Assembly: GCA_027620655.1 (NCBI GenBank)
Contig: JAQCDS010000005.1
Location: forward strand, 84,027 to 148,026
DNA: 64,000 nucleotides
DNA from: Bacteroidota bacterium
GTDB taxonomy: Bacteria > Bacteroidota > Bacteroidia > Flavobacteriales > Flavobacteriaceae
Direction of reading: 5' to 3'
Of this stretch, positions 55,913-64,000 are shown one piece after another. Every line of letters starts with the position of its first letter. The stretch's first letter is position 1. Made by a program: the position numbers and the translations under genes. The notes beneath the pieces are model-generated. The model did no database searches. It worked only from the letters and a program-made list of their open reading frames with translations, and was not told where the DNA came from.

Positions 55913-56071
55913 ATGAGTATTTGGCGAGTTTTACTCTCTATTTTATTTCCTCCATTAGCTGTTGTTGACAAAGGCTGCGGATCTTTTGTTATTGTGTTCA
56001 TTTTAACCCTTTGTGGCTGGGTTCCAGGAATCATTGCAGCGTTGGTGATTTTAAATAATCCTAATCGTTAA
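55913..56071 (+). CDS. YqaE/Pmp3 family small membrane protein
   Basis: A 52-residue protein (MSIWRVLLSILFPPLAV at the start, then a second span FVIVFILTLCGWVPGIIAAL). Two membrane helices, the FPPLAV motif and the CGWVPGIIAA motif are those of the Pmp3/YqaE family, small hydrophobic peptides linked to membrane potential and salt stress. It lies in the gap between lysS and lipB. A recognisable promoter was not found. Confidence 0.88.
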   Translation: MSIWRVLLSILFPPLAVVDKGCGSFVIVFILTLCGWVPGIIAALVILNNPNR

Positions 56072-56076
56072 ACTTG

Positions 56077-56084
56077 TATATTTG
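56077..56084 (+). promoter_or_regulatory. -7 promoter element just before lipB
   Basis: TATATTTG ends 4 bases before the lipB ATG at 56089, so a transcript from it would start at or next to the start codon (leaderless). The element lies in the 17-base gap after the YqaE gene. Confidence 0.45.
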
Positions 56085-56088
56085 TTCC

Positions 56089-56787
56089 ATGAATAAAACG
56101 ATTCTGGTTCAAGATTTAGGGTTAAAAGATTATAAGGAAACTTGGGATTTTCAAGAAGATTTGTTCAAAAAAACGGTAGACTGTAAAATAAAAAACAGGC
56201 GAGAAAATACTGAGCTACTAACCCCAAATCACTTTTTATTTGTAACGCATCCACATGTGTATACACTTGGGAAAAGTGGTGATCTTTCTAATTTACTTTT
56301 AAGTGAAGAACAATTAGCCGAAAAAGGGGCAACATTTTATAAAATTAATAGAGGTGGAGATATCACGTATCATGGTCCAGGTCAAGTGGTGGGTTACCCT
56401 ATTTTAGACTTAGAAAATTTTTTCACAGACATTCATAAGTACTTAAGATTATTGGAAGAAACTATTATTTTAACGCTTGCAGAATATGGACTAAAAGCTA
56501 GCAGAAGTGATGGTGAAACAGGTGTGTGGTTGGATGTTGGTACCCCTTTTGCGCGTAAAATATGTGCTATGGGTGTACGTGCCAGTCGATGGGTTACTAT
56601 GCACGGATTTGCTCTTAATGTCAATACCGATTTAGGCTATTTTGATCACATTATACCTTGCGGAATTCGTGGGAAAGCGGTTACATCCCTTAGCGTTGAA
56701 CTCAACCAAGAATCAGTTAATGAAAACGAGGTCAAAGAAAAATTATTAAAGCATTTCTTTGCACTTTTTGAGATAGAATTGATGTAA
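56089..56787 (+). CDS. lipB: LipB, lipoyl(octanoyl) transferase
   Basis: A 232-residue enzyme that moves octanoyl from acyl carrier protein to lipoyl domains of 2-oxoacid dehydrogenases. Motifs are RGGDITYHGPGQVVGYPI (about 86-103), KICAMGVRASRWVTMHGFALN (catalytic Cys and Lys, about 155-175) and PCGIRGKAVTSL (about 188-199). I use the ATG at 56089; a TTG 15 bases upstream is in frame but has no support. Confidence 0.95.
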   Translation: MNKTILVQDLGLKDYKETWDFQEDLFKKTVDCKIKNRRENTELLTPNHFLFVTHPHVYTLGKSGDLSNLLLSEEQLAEKGATFYKINRGGDITYHGPGQVVGYPILDLENFFTDIHKYLRLLEETIILTLAEYGLKASRSDGETGVWLDVGTPFARKICAMGVRASRWVTMHGFALNVNTDLGYFDHIIPCGIRGKAVTSLSVELNQESVNENEVKEKLLKHFFALFEIELM

Positions 56788-56794
56788 ATTTTGA

Positions 56795-57625
56795 TTATGA
56801 TTTAAAAAGCTCTACTTTTTTTAAATCACTTTTAGATAGATGTTTTTCTAATTCTTTTTTATATTTCTCATCTTTAGATTCTAATGCACATATGTATAAT
56901 AAGAAATTATACAAAGAATGATTCATTTTGTCTAATTCATCTTTTTTTATTTTTTTGAGCTGTTTAGCTCCCTTTTTTGTTTTACCTAATATTAAATCAC
57001 TTTGTATTTCTATCAAACCTAGGCGTTGAATAAATTTTGTTTGATTTAGTTTAGAGTCTTGTTTTATTAGACTTTTTGCTTTTTTTAAATATTGATTAGA
57101 AAGTTTAATAAAATCACTTCTGAGAGATTTGTTTAGATACAGACTATAATTCTGATATTTAACACCCAATCTAAAAGCATTAGAAAAATTTTACTTAATA
57201 CTATAATTTATCAAATCTTTTGATAAATAGGAAGTGTTTAAATCGTATTTTTCTAGAAGATTTTTTAATTGGTTTTTACTCATATATCCTTTAGTTTGAT
57301 AGATGATTTTTCCATTTCCATCTAAAATTAAAATATTCGGAATTGAACTTACACTGTATTTTCTAGCTATTGTTTTATTATGGTCAATATTTATCTTTAG
57401 AGGAACATAAGACTTCATTAGATCTTTAATCTCATTTTTTTTCCAACTTTCAGATTCCATTTTATTACATGGAGCACACCATGTTGCCCAAAAATCAACT
57501 AAAATTAGTCGGTTTGACGCAATGGCAAGTTTTTTAGCGTCTTCAAAGTTTGTCATCCAATAAGATGATTCATTAAAGGTTGTATTTAAACTTAAAAATA
57601 CAATAAGTGAAATGAGAATTTTCAT
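56795..57625 (-). pseudogene. Thioredoxin-family gene interrupted by an in-frame stop
   Basis: The first part (57625-57191, 144 residues) is an exported thioredoxin-fold protein, with signal peptide at about 1-15, redox motif C50-A-P-C53 in WATWCAPC and the cis-proline SSIPNILIL. It ends at TAA (57193-57191) after NYSIK. The same frame continues without a shift for another 132 codons to a second stop at 56795. The continuation (NFSNAFRLGVKYQ, then a helical, Lys-rich TPR-like tail) looks like the C-terminal extension usual for this Bacteroidota thioredoxin family. The tail could start at TTG (57169) as a separate ORF. A nonsense mutation is the simplest reading; sequencing error or stop read-through are alternatives. 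The thioredoxin part alone could still work. Confidence 0.65.
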
Positions 57626-57702
57626 GACAATTAATTTTTATATCCTACTGTTAAGACACAGAAAAATTTAAAAAGTCACAAAAAAAAACAAAAAACTTAA
57701 TT

Positions 57703-60006
57703 TTAATAAATCTCATACATGATGAACTCCGAGTCATTACTCTGACAAATAAGCTCTAGTGCGGAGTCTTTATCATCGTAGGAAAGATCAATTTTAGAAA
57801 TACCATAAATAGGAAATCCTGATAAAACAGTTGCTTTACTATCAAAAAGCGTTACTTTTTGAGCCTGTTGATCGGTCAATGCAATATAAATTTTATCATT
57901 TAAATAAAACAGTTGAGGGGGTAAATAGTTGCCAAAATCCAAAATAGTTTTATTACTTTTTATTTGTAATTGATTTGCCCATTGAGCAACCAAAGTTCTG
58001 CTGGAACACGTCAAATTTGTTTGTGCATCAAAACCAAGGGTTTGTTTGCTAACTCGACCTTTTATATCTACCTGTACAAGCTCGCCTTCAGTGTCTATTG
58101 TAGAAAATTTATTGTTGTAGAAATAGATATTTTGATCCGAAAAATTTATAGACTCTTTAACGTCAATTCTAATTTTTCCTCTTCGATTTAAAATTTTTAA
58201 ATCATTATCGGCAGCAAAAACAATATAATCTTTGCCGTTGTAACGAATGTGCTGGGGAGCATTTAAAATCTCAGAATCTGGAGCGTACGAAAACCCTTTA
58301 ACACGTTTTCCTTTTCCATCATACATCAAAAGCGATTTGCCTTGAGTTACCAAAAATCTGTAATTTTTATTTTTATCATAATCAAAAACAGAAACAGCCT
58401 GGGTAATTTTATCTTTAAATTTCAATGGAAATGGCCCAACATCTTCGCCTAAACGGTCCAAAACATAAACACGGTTTTCAGTTGAAAATACCATTTGAAA
58501 ACGGCCATTTTTGTACAAATCAACTTGGTTGATACGCCCAACTATTGGGCCCGATAACTTCTTTTTCCAGCGTACAACACCTTGGTTTGAAATCAAATAC
58601 AACTGATTTTCAATATCTTGTACAACAATATCTTTTTGTTGTGTTTTATGATTTTTAACCAATTGAACATCACTCAATAGTGCTGCATCAAGTGTTATAC
58701 TGAAAATTTCATTGATTTTTTTCTGCTTTTGAGTTGGTCGAAAATGTTCAATTTGTGCATTGAGATGAACAACTTCATCGTCTCTTATAACTTGAACCAT
58801 TGAATTTTTGTAAGCCTTTAAATCTGTTCCAGAAAATGAAATGCCAAAAATAGGATTCAGTATTTTGGCTAAATTTTCAGGGGTTAATATTTTTTGATAT
58901 GAAATATCATCACTCAATTTTTGTTGAGTATTTTGAAATGATTTGCTGTTGTTGAGGTTGTTTTTATTGATATGTTTTGAAATAATTTCTTCAGTTAAAG
59001 TTTCGTTTTCAGAGAAAATCAAGAATTCATCAATAACTGTATAATTTGAAATATTGAGTTTGGGTAATAACCCCTCAAAATTTTGATTGAAAATAGAATC
59101 ATTTTCAAACTTATATATAGGCACAGAGCGGAACGATTGCAATTGTTCTTTATAACCTACAAGAGTTTCCTTGCTTGTGCTAATATCAATGGAATGCAGT
59201 AAAATTGCAGAACCATGAGATGTTTTTATGCTTCCTATTTCTTGACTGGTTTCTAGTATAGTTTTGGAAAGCTCAGAAAACACTAAAGTACTGTCTAAGG
59301 CTTTAAGATTTTTTGAAAATTGTTGGAAATCGGAATATATAAAAGTCTCAAAATTTTCAATATCATCTGGAACAATATTGCTCAATTGCTGAGTCTTAGG
59401 GATGATGTTTTCAAATAAATGATTCCACTTGCTATTTGAATCGGTGTAAATTCCGCTTAATGAAATATATTTTGGAGTTGCTTTAACATCTAATAAAACG
59501 TTATTGAACAAAGAAAATTCCTTCCCATACTGCTCAGGTTTTGCTAAATAAACTGAAAATGTAGCATTTGGTTCAGTAAGTTTTGCGAATTTTTTATAAG
59601 GGTGAGTGTTGGTATTTTTTAAAGGTGCTGATTTAGAATTTGAAGTCGACAAAACCCATATGCTGTCTCGAATGGAGTTTTGCTTTAACAATTCTTTTGA
59701 CCCAATATGTTTTTGTTGAGAAATGAATGTATACTTAGAATTTTCGGATATACACAAAAGTAAAGGTCCAGAAATTTTTAGGCTGTCTATTGGGGTAAGA
59801 TTATTTTCAAATATGGCTTTAAACTTTGTTTTGGAAAGCAACTCATTGTTTTTCAATGCACTTTTGAATACATCCAAAGAGTTGATATGCATAACAACTT
59901 GAGCATCATTTGGAATAAAATCCTCAATGGCTCCTTGTTTATTTTGTTTATTCTGACAATTTATTGTCAAAACAAAAACAATAAAAACCAAAAACTTTCT
60001 TAGCAT
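57703..60006 (-). CDS. Large lipoprotein with C-terminal beta-propeller-like region
   Basis: I use the ATG at 60006 (767 residues), giving the lipobox TINCQN (Cys16). An N-terminal domain (about 25-430) shows no motif I know. Residues about 440-767 contain repeated beta segments of PQQ/WD40-like type (for example NQLYLISNQGVVRWKKKL, NRVYVLDRLGEDVGPFPLKF, KSLLMYDGKGKRVKGF, NDLKILNRRGKIRI), consistent with a seven- or eight-bladed propeller. It is conserved next to rnhB in flavobacteria by my recollection; function unknown. It lies 36 bases after rnhB in the same direction. Confidence 0.78.
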   Translation of the reverse strand: MLRKFLVFIVFVLTINCQNKQNKQGAIEDFIPNDAQVVMHINSLDVFKSALKNNELLSKTKFKAIFENNLTPIDSLKISGPLLLCISENSKYTFISQQKHIGSKELLKQNSIRDSIWVLSTSNSKSAPLKNTNTHPYKKFAKLTEPNATFSVYLAKPEQYGKEFSLFNNVLLDVKATPKYISLSGIYTDSNSKWNHLFENIIPKTQQLSNIVPDDIENFETFIYSDFQQFSKNLKALDSTLVFSELSKTILETSQEIGSIKTSHGSAILLHSIDISTSKETLVGYKEQLQSFRSVPIYKFENDSIFNQNFEGLLPKLNISNYTVIDEFLIFSENETLTEEIISKHINKNNLNNSKSFQNTQQKLSDDISYQKILTPENLAKILNPIFGISFSGTDLKAYKNSMVQVIRDDEVVHLNAQIEHFRPTQKQKKINEIFSITLDAALLSDVQLVKNHKTQQKDIVVQDIENQLYLISNQGVVRWKKKLSGPIVGRINQVDLYKNGRFQMVFSTENRVYVLDRLGEDVGPFPLKFKDKITQAVSVFDYDKNKNYRFLVTQGKSLLMYDGKGKRVKGFSYAPDSEILNAPQHIRYNGKDYIVFAADNDLKILNRRGKIRIDVKESINFSDQNIYFYNNKFSTIDTEGELVQVDIKGRVSKQTLGFDAQTNLTCSSRTLVAQWANQLQIKSNKTILDFGNYLPPQLFYLNDKIYIALTDQQAQKVTLFDSKATVLSGFPIYGISKIDLSYDDKDSALELICQSNDSEFIMYEIY

Positions 60007-60042
60007 GAAATTTAAATCAATCAACCTCCAACAAATATAGAA

Positions 60043-60642
60043 TTAAAATTCAAAACTTAACTGGTTTGGCAGGAGTTTAAAAGACATTCTGTGGTATTTT
60101 GTAGGGCCATATTTTTTGATGGCTTCTCGGTGTTCTTTTGTGGGGTATCCTTTGTTTTTTTTCCAGTTATACATGGGGAGTTCCTCATGAATTTTTTCCA
60201 CATAATCATCACGGTATGTTTTTGCCAAAACTGAAGCTGCAGCAATGTTAAGGTATTTACCATCCCCTTTAATTATGGTTTCAAAAGGAATACAATTGTA
60301 TGGTTTAAAGCGGTTGCCATCGACACTAATAAATGTAACATTTTCTAATTGATCGATAGCGCGGTGCATGGCCAATATTGAGGCGTTTAGAATATTAATT
60401 TCATCAATTTCATTGGGGAAAATATGTGCTACGGCATAGCCAATAGCTTCTTTTTCGATAATTGGGCGAAGTATATTACGCTTTGAATGAGAGAGTTGTT
60501 TTGAGTCGTTCAGTAATTCATTTTTGAAGGTTTTTGGTAAAATTACCGCAGCAGCAGTTACAGGTCCAGCCAAACATCCTCTGCCGGCTTCATCTGTGCC
60601 ACATTCAAATTTTTGGTTACTAAAACTGAGTTTGAGTGTCAA
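60043..60642 (-). CDS. rnhB: Ribonuclease HII
   Basis: A 199-residue enzyme that removes RNA from RNA-DNA hybrids and single ribonucleotides from DNA. The catalytic GTDEAGRG (Asp17, Glu18) is at the N-terminus, with SVDGNRF (about 106-112) and the [15 protein letters not shown] segment (about 133-147) supplying the other acidic residues. Length is normal. It is divergent from the putative porin gene. Confidence 0.96.
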   Translation of the reverse strand: MTLKLSFSNQKFECGTDEAGRGCLAGPVTAAAVILPKTFKNELLNDSKQLSHSKRNILRPIIEKEAIGYAVAHIFPNEIDEINILNASILAMHRAIDQLENVTFISVDGNRFKPYNCIPFETIIKGDGKYLNIAAASVLAKTYRDDYVEKIHEELPMYNWKKNKGYPTKEHREAIKKYGPTKYHRMSFKLLPNQLSFEF

Positions 60643-60721
60643 ACCTTAAATTATATTATTGGTAAATATAAATTACTTTTTTTGATTACAATCAAATCCA
60701 TCAAAATCCCTAATAATTTCC

Positions 60722-60729
60722 TACTTTTG
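60722..60729 (+). promoter_or_regulatory. Candidate promoter -7 element of the putative porin gene
   Basis: TACTTTTG matches TAnnTTTG and ends 29 bases before the ATG at 60759. No TTG is found at the usual distance. Confidence 0.4.
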
Positions 60730-60758
60730 AACCAACAATTTAGAACCCTCAATAGGTC

Positions 60759-62720
60759 ATGTATAAATATCTGTTTGTTTTTTTTCTATTTCTGACTGCC
60801 AATATTATATACGGTCAACGTAATTTGAAAACTTTAGATGGTAGTGCTAAAAGATCAAATACTTCTAAGAACATGGGAACAGATAGTCTCTATGACAGAG
60901 GAACAAAAAAGATTGCTAAAAACACAAAAGCAAAAATTGAAGATTATAAAATCATTTCAAGAAAAGGGGATACTACCCATGTTGATACAACATTAACAAT
61001 TCAAAAGGATTATAAATTCAATTATTTAAGAAGAGATTATTTTGAGCTTTTGCCTTTCAATAATATGGGCCAAACATATAATACGTTGAGTCATAATATG
61101 TCTAGCCAGAGTATGCTACCAGGATTTGGAACAAAGGGGAAGCACTACAATTATATGAGTGTAAACGATATTAGTTATTATCATGTACCAACACCTCTAA
61201 CAGAATTGATGTTTAAGTCGAATTTTGAGCAAGGTCAATTGCTCGATGCATTTTTTACCACCAATACTTCAGAACAATTTAATTTTTCTATCGCCTACAA
61301 GGGTATGCGTTCATTAGGGAAGTATCAACATATTTTATCTAGCACAGGAAATTTCAGATTTACAACAAGTTATCATACCAAAAATAAACGCTATCATGCA
61401 CGAGCTCATATGGTAACACAAGATATTTTAAATCAGGAAAATGGTGGAATTTCGGATGAAGATCTTGTGGAATTTGAAAATGGAAATGAAGAGTTTATTG
61501 ACCGTTCTTTGTTTGATCCTCTTTTTGAGGACGCCCAAAGTAGTCTGGAAGGTCGCCGCTATTATTTGGATCATACTTATCAGTTAAAGAAACAAGACTC
61601 ATTGGGGAACAATGGAATAAATATTGGTAACTCCATATATATTGAAGACAAATATTATCATTACACACAAAATAGGAATGCCGCTATTTTTGGAGATGCA
61701 TTTGTAACCTCAAACCTATCTGACAAAAACACATTTGAGCATTTCTACACTTCGTTTAATGCAGAGTATAATAATAAAATATTAGGGGAATTATCGGCAC
61801 AGTTGAGCTACAATTCATTTAATTATGGGTACAATTCTTTAGTTATACTTAATGGCCAAACCATCAGCAATCGCCTAAAAGAATCTGTATTGTCATTTGA
61901 AGGAGGTTATAAGCATCAGCTTGGTCCGGTGGAGCTAAAAGCCAATCTTGGAATTAATATCAGTGGCGACTTAGAAGGTAATTTTTTGGATGCTCAAGCC
62001 AACTATAGTATCAATGATGATATGCGTGCAACCGCTAGAATCAATTTAAATTCATCTGTTGCAGACTACAACTATCGACTTTATCAAAGTGATTATTTGA
62101 ACTACAATTGGCAAAATAGCTTTAAAAACCAACAAACCCAACAATTAGCTTTTGATTTTCACTCCAACAAGTATGGTGCTTTATCACTAGATTATTCCAC
62201 CATAAACAATTACCTGTATTTTGAAAACAAAGAACAACAAGGAGTAAAGCCTTATCAGTATGACGGCACAGTCAACTATGTTCGTGCTAAATATGAGAAA
62301 GAATTTAAGTTTAAAAATTTTGCATTAAACAATACAATAATGTATCAGCACGTGTTGGATGGCGATCAAGTTCTCAATGTGCCACAATTGAACATAAGAA
62401 ACACCTTGTATTATGCCAATGAGTTTTTTGAAAAAGCATTGTATTTGCAAACCGGGGTCAACTTTAGTTATTTTTCTGACTATAACATGAATGCCTACGA
62501 TCCAGTACTTTCAGAATTTTATGTACAAAATCAAAAAACATTAGGAAATTTTCCGCGTTTAGACTTTTTTATTAACGCAAAAATTCAGCAAACTCGGCTA
62601 TTTTTGAAAGCCGAACATTTCAATTCTGCCATGACCGGCTACAATTTCTATTCAGCACCCAACTATCCATACCGCGATTTTATTGTTCGTTTTGGTATTG
62701 TTTGGAACTTCTTTTTATAG
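60759..62720 (+). CDS. Putative porin, outer-membrane beta-barrel protein
   Basis: A 653-residue exported protein (signal peptide MYKYLFVFFLFLTANIIYG). Long stretches of alternating Tyr/Asn-rich beta strands end in an aromatic terminal strand (FIVRFGIVWNFFL), typical of outer-membrane barrels. It matches the flavobacterial 'putative porin' family that is found next to rnhB. The solute is unknown. It is divergent from rnhB and is the last protein gene before the rRNA operon. Confidence 0.85.
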   Translation: MYKYLFVFFLFLTANIIYGQRNLKTLDGSAKRSNTSKNMGTDSLYDRGTKKIAKNTKAKIEDYKIISRKGDTTHVDTTLTIQKDYKFNYLRRDYFELLPFNNMGQTYNTLSHNMSSQSMLPGFGTKGKHYNYMSVNDISYYHVPTPLTELMFKSNFEQGQLLDAFFTTNTSEQFNFSIAYKGMRSLGKYQHILSSTGNFRFTTSYHTKNKRYHARAHMVTQDILNQENGGISDEDLVEFENGNEEFIDRSLFDPLFEDAQSSLEGRRYYLDHTYQLKKQDSLGNNGINIGNSIYIEDKYYHYTQNRNAAIFGDAFVTSNLSDKNTFEHFYTSFNAEYNNKILGELSAQLSYNSFNYGYNSLVILNGQTISNRLKESVLSFEGGYKHQLGPVELKANLGINISGDLEGNFLDAQANYSINDDMRATARINLNSSVADYNYRLYQSDYLNYNWQNSFKNQQTQQLAFDFHSNKYGALSLDYSTINNYLYFENKEQQGVKPYQYDGTVNYVRAKYEKEFKFKNFALNNTIMYQHVLDGDQVLNVPQLNIRNTLYYANEFFEKALYLQTGVNFSYFSDYNMNAYDPVLSEFYVQNQKTLGNFPRLDFFINAKIQQTRLFLKAEHFNSAMTGYNFYSAPNYPYRDFIVRFGIVWNFFL

Positions 62721-62998
62721 TTTTACAGGTTAAAAAATACTTTTCTATATTTTTTTTCAAAATTAATACAAAAAGTATTGTGGTTGTAGGAAAAGGGTTT
62801 TATATTTGCACCCGCTTTGCGTATGAGTGCGCAAAGTTTTGATTTTAATAGACGTTCATTAAACATATTGATTGACAGCGTAGAGATTAATTGGAAACGA
62901 TTAATTTCGACAGAGAATAGACCATTTTGAGTACTGAAAATTAAATTTCCTTTAGTTGTTATAATAGAATAAAGCTTGAGAAATAGCTTTAAAGACTA
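62721..62998 (+). other. rRNA operon promoter and leader region
   Basis: This gap holds the rRNA promoter (62778-62808) and about 190 bases of leader. In the leader the octamer GATTAATT occurs twice as a direct repeat with a 6-base spacer (62885-62892 and 62899-62906). Such leader elements usually serve antitermination or precursor processing. No gene is seen here. Confidence 0.6.
62778..62808 (+). promoter_or_regulatory. rRNA operon promoter
   Basis: TTG (62778-62780), 20 bases and TATATTTG (62801-62808) match the Bacteroidota consensus, about 190 bases before 16S rRNA. Confidence 0.75.

Positions 62999-64000
<1,002 letters not shown>

Overview
The window looks like chromosomal DNA of a marine member of Flavobacteriaceae (Bacteroidota). 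The evidence is the AT-rich sequence, the Bacteroidota promoter elements (TAnnTTTG with an upstream TTG/TTTG), the gliding/type IX secretion genes gldB, gldC and gldKLMN, flavobacterial gene families (DUF983, putative porin, HYC_CC_PP, DUF4266/DUF3570), and the start of a Flavobacteriia-type 16S rRNA gene at the right edge. I cannot assign genus or species from sequence alone.

Layout. 1-548: end of gldB and all of gldC. 558-6041 (minus): cell-shape operon mreB-mreC-mreD-PBP2-rodA. 6138-8232 (minus): purH and a GAF-domain protein. 8345-11462 (plus): probable copper-linked operon of a HYC_CC_PP protein, a TonB-dependent receptor and an HMA-domain protein, closed by a terminator shared with groEL. 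11530-17974 (minus): groES-groEL under its own promoter, and miaB - sigma-54 activator - lptE - TPR-like protein - secG. 18094-30076: membrane protein, topA, an arginase-fold protein lacking several metal ligands, the gldKLMN motor/ring operon with a terminator, a MORN/aspartic-protease fusion, a FAD oxidoreductase and DUF983. 30148-32419: ABC-F ATPase, CPXCG protein and initiator tRNA-Met. 32519-35969: exported redox cluster of thioredoxin, Rieske-like lipoprotein, ApbE flavin transferase, DUF4266 and DUF3570. 36013-37249: two orphan genes.

37610-48199 is the most distinctive part: a seven-gene beta-glucan (probably laminarin) locus with a GH149-type phosphorylase, three GH17 enzymes, a GH2/GH72-like TIM-barrel enzyme, a GH30 enzyme and a GPH/MFS sugar symporter. 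It has no SusC/SusD pair and no local regulator. The sequence suggests that lipoprotein and exported enzymes trim and debranch the glucan outside the cytoplasm, the symporter imports short oligosaccharides, and signal-less GH17 enzymes plus the phosphorylase finish degradation inside, saving ATP by phosphorolysis. A perfect 22-bp palindrome lies upstream.

48289-62720 holds DUF2130, galE, a sulfur-transport operon (TauE plus a split YeeE/YedE), membrane and Spy-like proteins, lysS, a small Pmp3/YqaE protein, lipB, a thioredoxin-family gene interrupted by an in-frame stop, a large beta-propeller-like lipoprotein, rnhB and a putative porin. 62721-64000 holds the rRNA promoter, leader and about 1 kb of 16S rRNA. 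I saw no insertion sequence, prophage or CRISPR array.
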